DNA of 9,500 nt from Clostridium_Z sp040797585 (GTDB taxonomy: Bacteria; Bacillota; Clostridia; Clostridiales; Clostridiaceae), in the NCBI RefSeq assembly GCF_040797585.1, contig NZ_JBFNEO010000104.1:1-9500 (forward strand). The letters run 5' to 3'. Shown piece by piece: positions 1-6,600 of this stretch. Each line of letters begins with the position of its first letter. Position 1 is the stretch's first letter. The notes beneath the pieces are model-generated. The model was not told where the DNA came from. It searched no databases and saw nothing but the letters and a program-made list of their open reading frames with translations. The translations under genes were made by a program, and so were the position numbers.

Positions 1-359
1 TATTAAGGCTATTTGCTTAGTATATATACAAATCTTTATAAATGTAATTTGTAATATTAAAAAAATTTTTACTTTAATTTAATTGTATATAAGGGTAGAT
101 ATCCACCCTTATATATCTTACTTTTAAACAAATCTATGTTAAATTTTTATATAAATTATTATTCTTTAACTTTATGTTTATTATACTAAATGTATATAAC
201 TACACCTTGTTCCTTGATGTCTTAAAACTTAGTTAAGATAATTTAACTAGCATAATAAATTATTTTATTAAATTCTTTAGCTTTTATAGTTTAAACTTCT
301 ATAACTTAAAATTCTGACTATATATTTTACCAGTTTTAAGATTTAACTAGCTTAACAGT
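1..359. other. AT-rich intergenic region downstream of hemW
   Basis: No gene is supported in this stretch; all frames are broken by frequent stops. It holds the hairpin at 86-115, a short AT inverted repeat at 253-270 (TAATAAA/TTTATTA), and the 11-mer ATTTAACTAGC repeated exactly 100 bp apart at 241-251 and 341-351. A TATAAT-like hexamer on the minus strand near 180-186 has no convincing -35. In many Firmicutes hrcA follows hemW, so this may be the hrcA upstream region, but no HrcA operator (CIRCE: TTAGCACTC with its inverted copy GAGTGCTAA) is visible. Confidence 0.6.
86..115 (-). terminator. Perfect 11-bp hairpin, possible terminator of lepA-hemW
   Basis: The arms TATATAAGGGT (86-96) and ACCCTTATATA (105-115) are perfectly complementary around an 8-nt loop, and a G-T pair can add one more step. 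The hairpin lies about 245 nt beyond the hemW stop. It is not followed immediately by a U-tract on the minus strand; a T-run starts about 15 nt later. The plus-strand flank (TCTTACTTTT) is only moderately T-rich. It could be a bidirectional terminator, an RNA-stabilising stem, or a palindromic operator for the next gene. Confidence 0.4.
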
Positions 360-1487
360 TTAAGATAATATAAAGTCACTCATAATGGAGTTAGATACTT
401 CTATCCCCTTATGGCTTAGATAAAGTCTTCCATTATCCTCTATTAAAAGCTTTTGTTCTATATATTTCTTTATTAGTTTCCCATAAATTTCATAAATACT
501 TATATTAAATCTTTTATAAAAGTCCTCTATGGATATTCCGTCTACTTTTCTAAGTCCCATAAACATGAACTCTTCCATATTATCCTCAAGGGAATTTTCA
601 TTTATTTCCTCAAAGGAATACCCTTTTTCATTTACTTCTTCTATATATTTTTCTATAGTACATTGATTTCTATATCTCTTACTATCTATATAAGAACTAC
701 TAGATGAACCAACTCCAATATATTCTGTAAGATCCCAATAAACTATATTATGTCTACATTCTCTATTTTTCTTAGAAAAGTTTGATATCTCATACTGAGT
801 ATATCCCTTCTTACCTAGAATATCTAAGGTCATATTATACATTGTTCTTTCTTCTTCTTCAGTTGGAAGTCTAAGTATTCCTTTTTCATAATATCTTTTA
901 AAAGGCGTACCCTCTTCTATTATAAGACTATATGCTGATATATGTTCTGGTTCTAATGAACTTATTTCTTTTAGGCTTTGTTCCCACTCTTCTATGGTTT
1001 GATTTGGAAGTCCAAACATCAAATCAACATTAATATTATTGAATCCAGCATTTCTTGCTCTATAAAAATTCTCTTTAAACTCATTAAATGTATGAATTCT
1101 CCCTATATCTTTCAAGTGGTTATTCTGAACTGCTTGAAGCCCTACAGATATCCTATTAACTCCTATATCCTTTAAAGCCTTAAGCTTATCCTCAGTTAAA
1201 GTTCCTGGATTTGCCTCCACTGTAAACTCTAAATCCTCTGCTGTATTAAGATTCTTTATAATATCTCCAAGCTCTAGTATTCCTTCTAAATGCAAATAGG
1301 TGGGAGTCCCCCCACCTACAAATATAGTCTTGATTTTAACATCCTTGACTCTATTATTAACTTCTTTTCTAAGAGCTTTTAAATATTCATTCATTAAATC
1401 TTCTTTTCCAGCAAAGGAGGGAAAATCACAGTACCAGCATTTTTGTTTACAAAATGGTATGTGAATATATAATGAAACCTCTTTCAT
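360..1487 (-). CDS. hemW: HemW, radical-SAM heme chaperone (formerly oxygen-independent coproporphyrinogen III oxidase-like)
   Basis: This 375-residue radical-SAM protein carries the cluster motif CKQKCWYC (Cys13, Cys17, Cys20) followed directly by DF. That is the HemW form; true HemN has a further Cys after the third. GGGTPTYL (about residues 58-65) is the family's SAM-binding glycine motif, and HNIVYW with YIGVGSSS matches the conserved HemW core. The C-terminal part looks like the usual HemN C-terminal domain. HemW is a cytoplasmic protein that binds heme and transfers it to heme enzymes; earlier annotation as a coproporphyrinogen oxidase is common but incorrect for this subfamily. The start is well supported by AGGAGGAG at 1491-1498, about 5 nt before ATG. 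The gene begins 23 bp after lepA ends and has no promoter of its own, so it is probably co-transcribed with lepA, as in many Firmicutes. The length is normal. Confidence 0.93.
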   Translation of the reverse strand: MKEVSLYIHIPFCKQKCWYCDFPSFAGKEDLMNEYLKALRKEVNNRVKDVKIKTIFVGGGTPTYLHLEGILELGDIIKNLNTAEDLEFTVEANPGTLTEDKLKALKDIGVNRISVGLQAVQNNHLKDIGRIHTFNEFKENFYRARNAGFNNINVDLMFGLPNQTIEEWEQSLKEISSLEPEHISAYSLIIEEGTPFKRYYEKGILRLPTEEEERTMYNMTLDILGKKGYTQYEISNFSKKNRECRHNIVYWDLTEYIGVGSSSSSYIDSKRYRNQCTIEKYIEEVNEKGYSFEEINENSLEDNMEEFMFMGLRKVDGISIEDFYKRFNISIYEIYGKLIKKYIEQKLLIEDNGRLYLSHKGIEVSNSIMSDFILS

Positions 1488-1490
1488 ATT

Positions 1491-1498
1491 CTCCTCCT
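1491..1498 (-). promoter_or_regulatory. Strong ribosome binding site of hemW
   Basis: AGGAGGAG on the minus strand lies in the 23 bp between the lepA stop and the hemW ATG. It fixes the hemW start at 1487 and supports independent initiation within the lepA-hemW mRNA. Confidence 0.85.
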
Positions 1499-1510
1499 AT
1501 TAAACTGCTA

Positions 1511-3319
1511 TTAGTCTACTTTAAGAACAGACATAAATGCTTCTTGAGGTACCTCTACAGAACCTACCTGTCTCATTCTCTTCTTACCCTCTTTTTGCTT
1601 TTCTAGTAGCTTTTTCTTTCTTGATATATCTCCACCATAACACTTAGCTAAAACGTCTTTTCTCATAGCTTTAACTGTTTCTCTAGCTATTATTTTAGCT
1701 CCAACAGCAGCTTGAATTGGAATTTCAAATAACTGTCTCGGTATAATTTCCTTAAGCTTTTCAGCTATACCACGACCTCTATGATATGCTCTTTCTTCTG
1801 GAACTATCATAGATAAAGCATCTACTACCTCTCCATTTAGAAGAATATCTAGCTTCACAAGCTTAGTTTGAGTATATCCTTTTAATTCATAATCTAAAGA
1901 TGCATATCCCTTAGTTCTGGACTTTAATGCATCAAAGAAATCATAAACTATTTCATTTAGTGGTATATCATAGTTTATAACTACTCTTGTAGTTTCTATA
2001 TACTGCATATCTATAAAGGTACCTCTCTTTGTTTGACAAAGGTCCATTATAGCTCCTACATAATCTGTAGGGCTTATTATAGATGCCTTAACCATTGGCT
2101 CCTCCATATATTCAATCTCAGTCATTGGAGGAAGGTTAGTTGGATTTGTAATCTCTATAGTTTCTCCATCAGTTTTTGTTACCTTGTAAATAACGGAAGG
2201 AGCAGTTGTTATAATGTCTAGATTAAATTCTCTTTCAATCCTCTCTTGGATTATCTCCATATGTAAAAGGCCAAGGAATCCACATCTAAATCCAAATCCT
2301 AAGGCTAAAGAAGTTTCTGGTTCAAATTGAAGCGCAGCATCATTTATTTGAAGTTTTTCAAGAGCTTCCTTAAGTTCTTCATACTTTGCTCCATCTACAG
2401 GGTATATACCACTATAAACCATAGGTATAGCTGGTCTATATCCTGATAATGCCTTGTCTGTGCTTCTTTGTGCTTCTGTTATAGTATCTCCAACTCTAGC
2501 ATCAGCTACATTTTTTATTGAAGCAGTCAGATATCCAACCTCTCCTGGTCCTAAGGATTCTACTGGCATAAAGCCTGGTGTAAAAACTCCAACTTCATTC
2601 ACATCATAAACCTTATTAGTTGCCATAAGCTTTATCTTAGTTCCTGGCTTTACTGTACCTTCCATAACTCTTATATAACTTACAACACCCTTATAACTAT
2701 CATAATAAGAGTCAAAGATTAATGCCTTCAAAGGCGCCTCAGGATCTCCATCTGGATACGGTACCTTTTCAACTACAGCTTCTAATACATCTTCTATATT
2801 AAGACCTGATTTTGCAGAAACTAAAGGAGCATCTTGTGCTTCTATTCCTATAACATCTTCTATTTCTTGCTTTATTTCATCAGGTCTTGCAGAAGGTAAA
2901 TCTATCTTATTTATAACTGGTACTATCTCTAGATCGTTATCTAGGGCTAAATAACAGTTTGCTAAGGTTTGAGCTTGTATTCCTTGGGTCGCATCCACCA
3001 CAAGTACAGCTCCTTCACAGGCTGCAAGACTTCTAGACACCTCATAGTTAAAATCTACGTGTCCTGGGGTATCTATAAGATTTAATATGTACTCTTTTCC
3101 ATCAGATGGTCTATTATATATTAATCTTACTGCTTGAGCCTTTATTGTTATTCCTCTTTCACGTTCAAGATCCATATTATCAAGAACTTGAGCATCCATC
3201 TCTCTTTTAGTTAAAGTTCCAGTCTTCTCTATTAATCTATCAGCAAGGGTAGACTTACCATGGTCAATATGTGCTACTATTGAGAAGTTTCTTATACGCT
3301 TTTGTCTATCATTTATCAT
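1511..3319 (-). CDS. lepA: LepA / elongation factor 4, ribosome-associated GTPase
   Basis: LepA is a translational GTPase that acts on the 70S ribosome (back-translocation and initiation roles have been proposed). Numbered from the start chosen here (602 residues, normal for LepA), the GTPase motifs are AHIDHGKST (16-24), GIT (56-58), DTPGH (83-87), NKID (137-140) and SAKSG (168-172). EF-G-like domains follow. The C-terminal LepA-specific domain carries the diagnostic GGDISRKKKLLEKQKEGKKR stretch. The frame stays open upstream to a GTG at 3370, but the promoter -10 hexamer at 3376-3381 would place the transcript start at about 3369, leaving that codon with no leader or SD. ATG at 3319, giving MINDRQKRIRNFSIVAH, matches the usual LepA N-terminus. 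Its SD is GGGGGTGA at 3346-3353, with a hairpin between SD and ATG. hemW follows after 23 bp. Confidence 0.95.
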   Translation of the reverse strand: MINDRQKRIRNFSIVAHIDHGKSTLADRLIEKTGTLTKREMDAQVLDNMDLERERGITIKAQAVRLIYNRPSDGKEYILNLIDTPGHVDFNYEVSRSLAACEGAVLVVDATQGIQAQTLANCYLALDNDLEIVPVINKIDLPSARPDEIKQEIEDVIGIEAQDAPLVSAKSGLNIEDVLEAVVEKVPYPDGDPEAPLKALIFDSYYDSYKGVVSYIRVMEGTVKPGTKIKLMATNKVYDVNEVGVFTPGFMPVESLGPGEVGYLTASIKNVADARVGDTITEAQRSTDKALSGYRPAIPMVYSGIYPVDGAKYEELKEALEKLQINDAALQFEPETSLALGFGFRCGFLGLLHMEIIQERIEREFNLDIITTAPSVIYKVTKTDGETIEITNPTNLPPMTEIEYMEEPMVKASIISPTDYVGAIMDLCQTKRGTFIDMQYIETTRVVINYDIPLNEIVYDFFDALKSRTKGYASLDYELKGYTQTKLVKLDILLNGEVVDALSMIVPEERAYHRGRGIAEKLKEIIPRQLFEIPIQAAVGAKIIARETVKAMRKDVLAKCYGGDISRKKKLLEKQKEGKKRMRQVGSVEVPQEAFMSVLKVD

Positions 3320-3326
3320 ATATAAC

Positions 3327-3342
3327 CTGTTCCTTTGAACAG
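3327..3342 (-). promoter_or_regulatory. RNA hairpin between the lepA SD and start codon
   Basis: In the lepA leader, CTGTTC and GAACAG form a perfect 6-bp stem around an AAAG loop; an outer G-U pair and two A-U pairs across a bulge may extend it. It lies between the strong SD GGGGGTGA (3346-3353) and the ATG at 3319. The linear SD-ATG distance is 26 nt, too long for efficient initiation. Folding the 16-nt hairpin leaves about 10 nt, which is workable. This is inferred from complementarity and spacing only. Confidence 0.6.
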
Positions 3343-3375
3343 AATTCACCCCCATGTCATAATGAATCACAATAA

Positions 3376-3406
3376 ATTATACCACATGGTCCTGTGTAAA
3401 TGTCAA
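3376..3406 (-). promoter_or_regulatory. lepA-hemW promoter (sigma-A type, extended -10)
   Basis: On the minus strand there is a consensus TTGACA (3401-3406) and a consensus TATAAT (3376-3381) preceded by TGG, which is an extended -10. The spacer is 19 bp, longer than the ideal 17, and the extended -10 may compensate. The predicted transcript start is about 3369, giving a leader of about 50 nt before the lepA ATG. The short palindrome ATTAAG-G-CTTAAT at 3408-3420 abuts the -35 and could be an operator or chance. Confidence 0.75.
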
Positions 3407-3453
3407 TATTAAGGCTTAATCCTTGTATATTATTATTTTTTTTTAGTTTATTT

Positions 3454-3507
3454 ATCATTTAATCCTAATTCCTTACCTATTCTAAGTTTTATAGAATATT
3501 AAATGAT
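3454..3507. repeat. Nested inverted repeat between the small membrane gene and lepA
   Basis: An outer perfect 10-bp repeat, ATCATTTAAT (3454-3463) with ATTAAATGAT (3498-3507), encloses an inner perfect 7-bp repeat, TATTCTA (3478-3484) with TAGAATA (3492-3498). The two arms share one base on the right side. No U-tract follows on either strand, so it is not a standard terminator. It may still mark the 3' end of the upstream gene. The arms are AT-rich, so chance is possible. Confidence 0.4.
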
Positions 3508-3647
3508 TTAACTTCAATTTTAATTATGCAACTACACACCACGTTTTTGTTTAGAACTTTAATCTATGAGTCTTGTAAGATAATCCTATAAAGCAATCAT
3601 AATATAAATTATTTATCTCCTACTAATACCTTTGCTTCAATTAAAGA

Positions 3648-3965
3648 TTAGTCTGTAATATTATTAATCTTTTCACCTATATAATCCTTAAAATCACCAA
3701 ATACAGTTTTTGAAAAAACTATATCATAATTTTCAAAGGATATTTTAAATCCATTTTCACTATTATTACTAATCTTTATAGGAGCCTTATCTTCTCTAAT
3801 TTTAATTATGGTTTTATTATCACCTAAAAGTATTTCATTATTCTCATTTTCTCCTAAACTAAATCTCTCTGTACATTTAATATTTATGCTTAAGAAACCA
3901 TAGATAAATATTGATATACATATTATAAAAAGTATTTTATATTTAAACCTATCTGAAAATCTCAT
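3648..3965 (-). CDS. Small membrane-anchored protein of unknown function (yqxA position)
   Basis: The product has 105 residues. A short basic N-terminus (MRFSDRFKYK) precedes one hydrophobic segment at about residues 10-28. A hydrophilic, probably extracytoplasmic, domain of about 75 residues follows, containing one Cys (about residue 31) and no motif I recognise. It is not a lipoprotein by eye, because a lipobox before that Cys is poor. A good SD (AGGTGA, about 6 nt before ATG) supports translation. It lies downstream of the spoIIP terminator at 4013-4064 and upstream of the lepA promoter, so it is probably its own transcription unit. In Bacillus subtilis the small membrane gene yqxA sits at exactly this place between spoIIP and lepA. 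Position and topology agree, but sequence homology is not shown. A sporulation role is only a guess from context. Confidence 0.7.
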   Translation of the reverse strand: MRFSDRFKYKILFIICISIFIYGFLSINIKCTERFSLGENENNEILLGDNKTIIKIREDKAPIKISNNSENGFKISFENYDIVFSKTVFGDFKDYIGEKINNITD

Positions 3966-4012
3966 AATCCATCACCTACATTAGCATTTTTTTATAATAC
4001 TATCCAATTTAT

Positions 4013-4064
4013 AAAAAAATAAACCTAAAGTTAGCCTTTAAATCTTTGGCTTACTTTAGATTTA
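4013..4064 (-). terminator. Intrinsic terminator of the spoIIP pair
   Basis: Reading the minus strand, arms at 4048-4063 and 4021-4036 form a 16-position stem with one G-U pair and one mismatch around an 11-nt loop, closed by an extra A-U pair. It is followed by UA and then seven U residues (4013-4019). It lies about 50 nt beyond the stop of the downstream spoIIP copy and separates that gene from the small membrane gene. Confidence 0.88.
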
Positions 4065-4115
4065 TTCTATAACCTACTATATAAATTTTATTTTAATTAT
4101 TATATGACTTAAGTA

Positions 4116-5159
4116 TTACTTATTAATTGTTTCTGCTATTATTCTTGCTATATATTTAGTTGATGCCTTTGCTTCATCTATAGTGGATGCATCTGAGCCA
4201 AGTTCTATAAGTATTGCTTTTGAACTCTTATCTTGATTAAAATTATTTTGTCCCCTATTATAGGTATATGTTTGTCTTAAAAGTCCTGGATATAATTTAT
4301 TACCAATTTCAGTCATCTTATTTACAAGTTTCATATTCTCGTTAAGATTCTTTCTATCCTTAGATATAACAAACATAATCTTAGCTACATCTTCTCCATT
4401 TATATTAGTAGTTATAGAGTTCTTCTTAGGTCCTGAATCCCTATGTAAATCTATTATAAGTTTAAAATCCTTATATTGATTTAAATAATTATCTACAGTT
4501 TTAGAAGAACTTTTATAAGAGGTACTATAATTTTTAATATGAATGGTTTTATCATGGATAACTGATATACCATAAGTTTCTTCTAAAATTCTAGTTAATT
4601 CATCCCCAACTGTTGCTATACTACTTACAGCTCCTCCTGGTAAAAACTCCTCGTTATTATGAGTGTGATATATTAATACCTCTGGTTTACTTTTATTAAG
4701 AGTTTTTTTTAGATTTTTATTTTCAGCTAGAGCTTCTGTATTTTTGTCTCCTTGATTATTTTCTGTGTTTCCACTATCCTCTCCTTGAAGCACACTACTT
4801 TCCGGAAGTTTAAAAGGATTTAAAGAAACAATATTATCTGAACTCTTATTATTTACTGAAATTAATGGTAGCTCCTTTTCTAGAATGGATAATGGGTTAT
4901 ATATGTTTATTCCTAATAAATTCATTATGGAGTTTTTAATTCCATAATGATGCTCTGTATTACCTTCATCTTCATGAGATCCTATTAAAGGAATTGAGTA
5001 TTTTAGCATTTCACTATAAAATATGTTTCCTTGTATACCAGTTAATATATTACTCTTTAAAAAATTAAATGTCATTATAAAAATAACCATGGTACTCAAA
5101 ATAAAAATCAAAAATTTCCCCTTAAGATTATTACTTTCTCTTCTTTCACTGTAATGCAC
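4116..5159 (-). CDS. spoIIP: SpoIIP paralogue (downstream copy), stage II sporulation amidase/endopeptidase
   Basis: SpoIIP cleaves stem peptides and cross-links in septal peptidoglycan and, with SpoIID and SpoIIM, drives engulfment of the forespore. The 347-residue product has a membrane anchor at about 16-34. A low-complexity Asn/Asp/Glu-rich linker (about 100-158) follows, then the C-terminal zinc hydrolase domain with YHTH (164-167), DLHRD (237-241) and IELG (318-321). Translation starts at GTG; GGGGGG lies 7 nt upstream, exactly as in the upstream copy, and no in-frame ATG fits. It is about 79% identical to its neighbour (73 differences in 347, no gaps). Where the neighbour and classical SpoIIPs read YPGFSRGI, this copy reads YPGLLRQT, so it is the more diverged copy in that stretch. 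The metal-site residues are kept, so it may still be active or have altered substrate preference. Confidence 0.9.
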   Translation of the reverse strand: MHYSERRESNNLKGKFLIFILSTMVIFIMTFNFLKSNILTGIQGNIFYSEMLKYSIPLIGSHEDEGNTEHHYGIKNSIMNLLGINIYNPLSILEKELPLISVNNKSSDNIVSLNPFKLPESSVLQGEDSGNTENNQGDKNTEALAENKNLKKTLNKSKPEVLIYHTHNNEEFLPGGAVSSIATVGDELTRILEETYGISVIHDKTIHIKNYSTSYKSSSKTVDNYLNQYKDFKLIIDLHRDSGPKKNSITTNINGEDVAKIMFVISKDRKNLNENMKLVNKMTEIGNKLYPGLLRQTYTYNRGQNNFNQDKSSKAILIELGSDASTIDEAKASTKYIARIIAETINK

Positions 5160-5181
5160 ATTCTATCCCCCCTATAAATGT

Positions 5182-5208
5182 ATTATATTAATTAGAGGAT
5201 AAAAATAT
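5182..5208 (-). promoter_or_regulatory. Sigma-E-like promoter of the downstream spoIIP copy
   Basis: On the minus strand, ATATT (5204-5208), 14 bp, then AATATAAT (5182-5189). The sigma-E consensus is ATATT-N14-CATACAAT; the -10 matches 6 of 8 and the spacing is exact. Sigma-E control is known for spoIIP in Bacillus. The same hexamer TATAAT could also serve sigma-A. The element is conserved at the other spoIIP copy. Confidence 0.55.
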
Positions 5209-5247
5209 TACTTAGGTAGTTTCATAATATGCCTTTAAATACCGCAT

Positions 5248-5274
5248 CAATTAATATTTACTTCTTATTAATTG
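5248..5274. repeat. Inverted repeat enclosing the stop codon of the upstream spoIIP copy
   Basis: Perfect 9-bp arms CAATTAATA (5248-5256) and TATTAATTG (5266-5274) flank a 9-nt loop that contains the stop codon. There is no U-tract on the minus strand, so termination is not expected. It may influence mRNA processing between the two spoIIP cistrons, or be chance in AT-rich DNA. The downstream copy lacks this repeat at its stop. Confidence 0.4.
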
Positions 5275-6304
5275 TCTCTGCTATTATTCTCCCTATATAT
5301 TTAGCTGATGCCTTTGCTTCATCTATAGTAGATACCTCTGACCCAAGTTCTATAAGTACAGCTTTCGAGCTTTTATCTTGATTAAAATTATTCTTCCCTC
5401 TATCATATGGACGTATTCCCCTAGAAAATCCTGGATATAGCCTATTGCTAGTTTCAATCATTTCATTTACAAGCTTCATATTCTCATTAATATTCTTTCT
5501 ATCCTTAGATATAACAAACATAATCTTAGCCACGTTTTCTCCATTTATATTAGTTGTTATAGTGGATTTACTTGGTCCTCCATCCCTATGAAGATCTATT
5601 ATAAGCTTAAAATCCTTATATTGATTTAAATAATTATCTAAGGTTTTGGCAGAGCTTTTATAAGATGTACTATAATTCTTAATGTGAATAGTTTTATCAT
5701 GTATAACTGATATGCCATAAATCTCTTCTAAAACTCTAGCAAGTTCAGCTCCCGCCGTTGCTATACTATTAGCTGCCCCTCCTGGTGCAAATTCCTCGTT
5801 ATTATGAGTATGATATATCAATACCTCTGGTTTACTTTTATCAAGGGACTTTTTTAAATCTTTATTCTCAGAAGAAGCTTCTGTATTTTTGTCTCCTTGA
5901 TTATTTTCTAAGGTTCCCTTGTCTTCTCCTTGAGATACACTGCTATCTGAAAGTTTAAAAGGATTTAAGGAAACAGTATCCCCTACACTACCATTATTTA
6001 AAGCTACTAATGGTAGCTCCTTTTCTAGTATAGATAAAGGATTATATATGTTTATTCCTAATAAATTCATTATAGATTTTTTTATTTCGTAGTTATGTCC
6101 TGTAAATCCATCATCCTCATTAGCTCCTATTAAAGGGATTGAATATTTTAGCATTTCATTATAAAATATATTTCCTTGTATCCCAGTTAATATATTACTC
6201 TTTAAAAAATTAAATGAAGCTATAAATATAACTATAGTAAAAAATATAAAAATTAAGAGCTTCCCCTTAATATTACTATTTTCTTTTCTTTCATTGTAAT
6301 GCAC
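5258..6304 (-). CDS. spoIIP: SpoIIP (upstream copy), stage II sporulation amidase/endopeptidase
   Basis: This first copy in transcription order has 348 residues and the same layout as its neighbour: N-terminal anchor (about 16-34), a Ser/Asn/Asp/Glu-rich linker, then the catalytic domain with YHTH (164-167), DLHRD (237-241), a canonical YPGFSRGI stretch (about 290-297), NFNQD and IELG. It keeps the family consensus around SRGI, so it is the better candidate for the ancestral engulfment enzyme. The GTG start at 6304 has GGGGGG 7 nt upstream. Only 98 bp separate its stop from the next copy, with no terminator between, so read-through into the second copy is likely in addition to that copy's own promoter. 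The stop codon lies in the loop of a 9-bp inverted repeat (5248-5274). Confidence 0.93.
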   Translation of the reverse strand: MHYNERKENSNIKGKLLIFIFFTIVIFIASFNFLKSNILTGIQGNIFYNEMLKYSIPLIGANEDDGFTGHNYEIKKSIMNLLGINIYNPLSILEKELPLVALNNGSVGDTVSLNPFKLSDSSVSQGEDKGTLENNQGDKNTEASSENKDLKKSLDKSKPEVLIYHTHNNEEFAPGGAANSIATAGAELARVLEEIYGISVIHDKTIHIKNYSTSYKSSAKTLDNYLNQYKDFKLIIDLHRDGGPSKSTITTNINGENVAKIMFVISKDRKNINENMKLVNEMIETSNRLYPGFSRGIRPYDRGKNNFNQDKSSKAVLIELGSEVSTIDEAKASAKYIGRIIAETINKK

Positions 6305-6326
6305 CCTATATCCCCCCTATAAAGGT

Positions 6327-6353
6327 ATTATATTAATTGAAGAATAAGAATAT
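6327..6353 (-). promoter_or_regulatory. Sigma-E-like promoter of the upstream spoIIP copy
   Basis: ATATT (6349-6353), 14 bp, and AATATAAT (6327-6334) on the minus strand, identical in hexamers and spacing to the element at the other spoIIP gene. The flanking DNA from here to the start codon is nearly the same at both genes (including ATAGGGGGGATA), which shows that the duplicated segment included the promoter. Confidence 0.55.
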
Positions 6354-6436
6354 TACTTGGGTAGGTTTCTAACTTAAGTTATTATTTAAAATATATCTTT
6401 TAAAATAAATTGTTTATATATTCTCTTATTTTATAT

Positions 6437-6482
6437 AAAAAAACTAAGGATGATATTTTAAGTAGAATATCATCCTCAGTTT
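6437..6482 (-). terminator. Intrinsic terminator of gpr
   Basis: Arms at 6441-6457 and 6466-6482 pair over 17 positions (one G-U on the minus strand) around an 8-nt loop. On the minus strand the stem runs straight into seven U residues (6437-6443, partly shared with the arm). It separates gpr from the spoIIP pair and lies upstream of the spoIIP promoter. Confidence 0.9.
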
Positions 6483-6574
6483 CATCTTTACCTATATATT
6501 TAATTAAGTCTCTTTTAATAGCTTTTATGTACTCTAGTCAAATACATTTTACCAAAATTATCTATCTCTAATAC

Positions 6575-6595
6575 TATAATAGCTTAGCTACTATA
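6575..6595 (-). other. Small hairpin just after the gpr stop codon
   Basis: TATAATAGC (6575-6583) and GCTACTATA (6587-6595) form a 9-bp stem with one G-U pair on the minus strand and a 3-nt loop, beginning 5 nt after the gpr stop. There is no U-tract, and the true terminator lies about 100 nt further on. It may protect the mRNA end or have no function. Confidence 0.35.
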
Positions 6596-6600
6596 AGAAG

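Larger units (their letters stand above)
4100..6372. repeat. Tandem duplication of a promoter-spoIIP unit (about 1.14 kb each)
   Basis: Two direct copies start about 1,145 bp apart. Similarity covers the whole coding region without gaps and extends upstream through the ribosome binding site and promoter to a shared AAAC-TACC block near 5220-5228 and 6362-6370. Beyond that block and beyond the stop codons the copies soon diverge, so the boundaries are approximate. About 21% amino-acid difference means the duplication is old, and both frames have been kept open by selection. Confidence 0.85.

Noticed and set aside
1..359. CIRCE operator for a following hrcA operon
   Set aside because: No TTAGCACTC or GAGTGCTAA-like sequence is present in this stretch; hrcA itself is outside the window if present.
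978..1175. Plus-strand reading frame inside hemW
   Set aside because: It is a shadow of a clearly conserved gene on the other strand, with no SD and no family resemblance.
2033..2221. Plus-strand reading frame inside lepA
   Set aside because: It is antisense to strongly conserved LepA sequence; the composition is an artefact of the complementary codons.
3320..3370. 17-residue N-terminal extension of LepA from the GTG at 3370
   Set aside because: The promoter -10 is only 5 bp upstream, there is no SD, and the extension does not match LepA N-termini; ATG 3319 gives the normal length.
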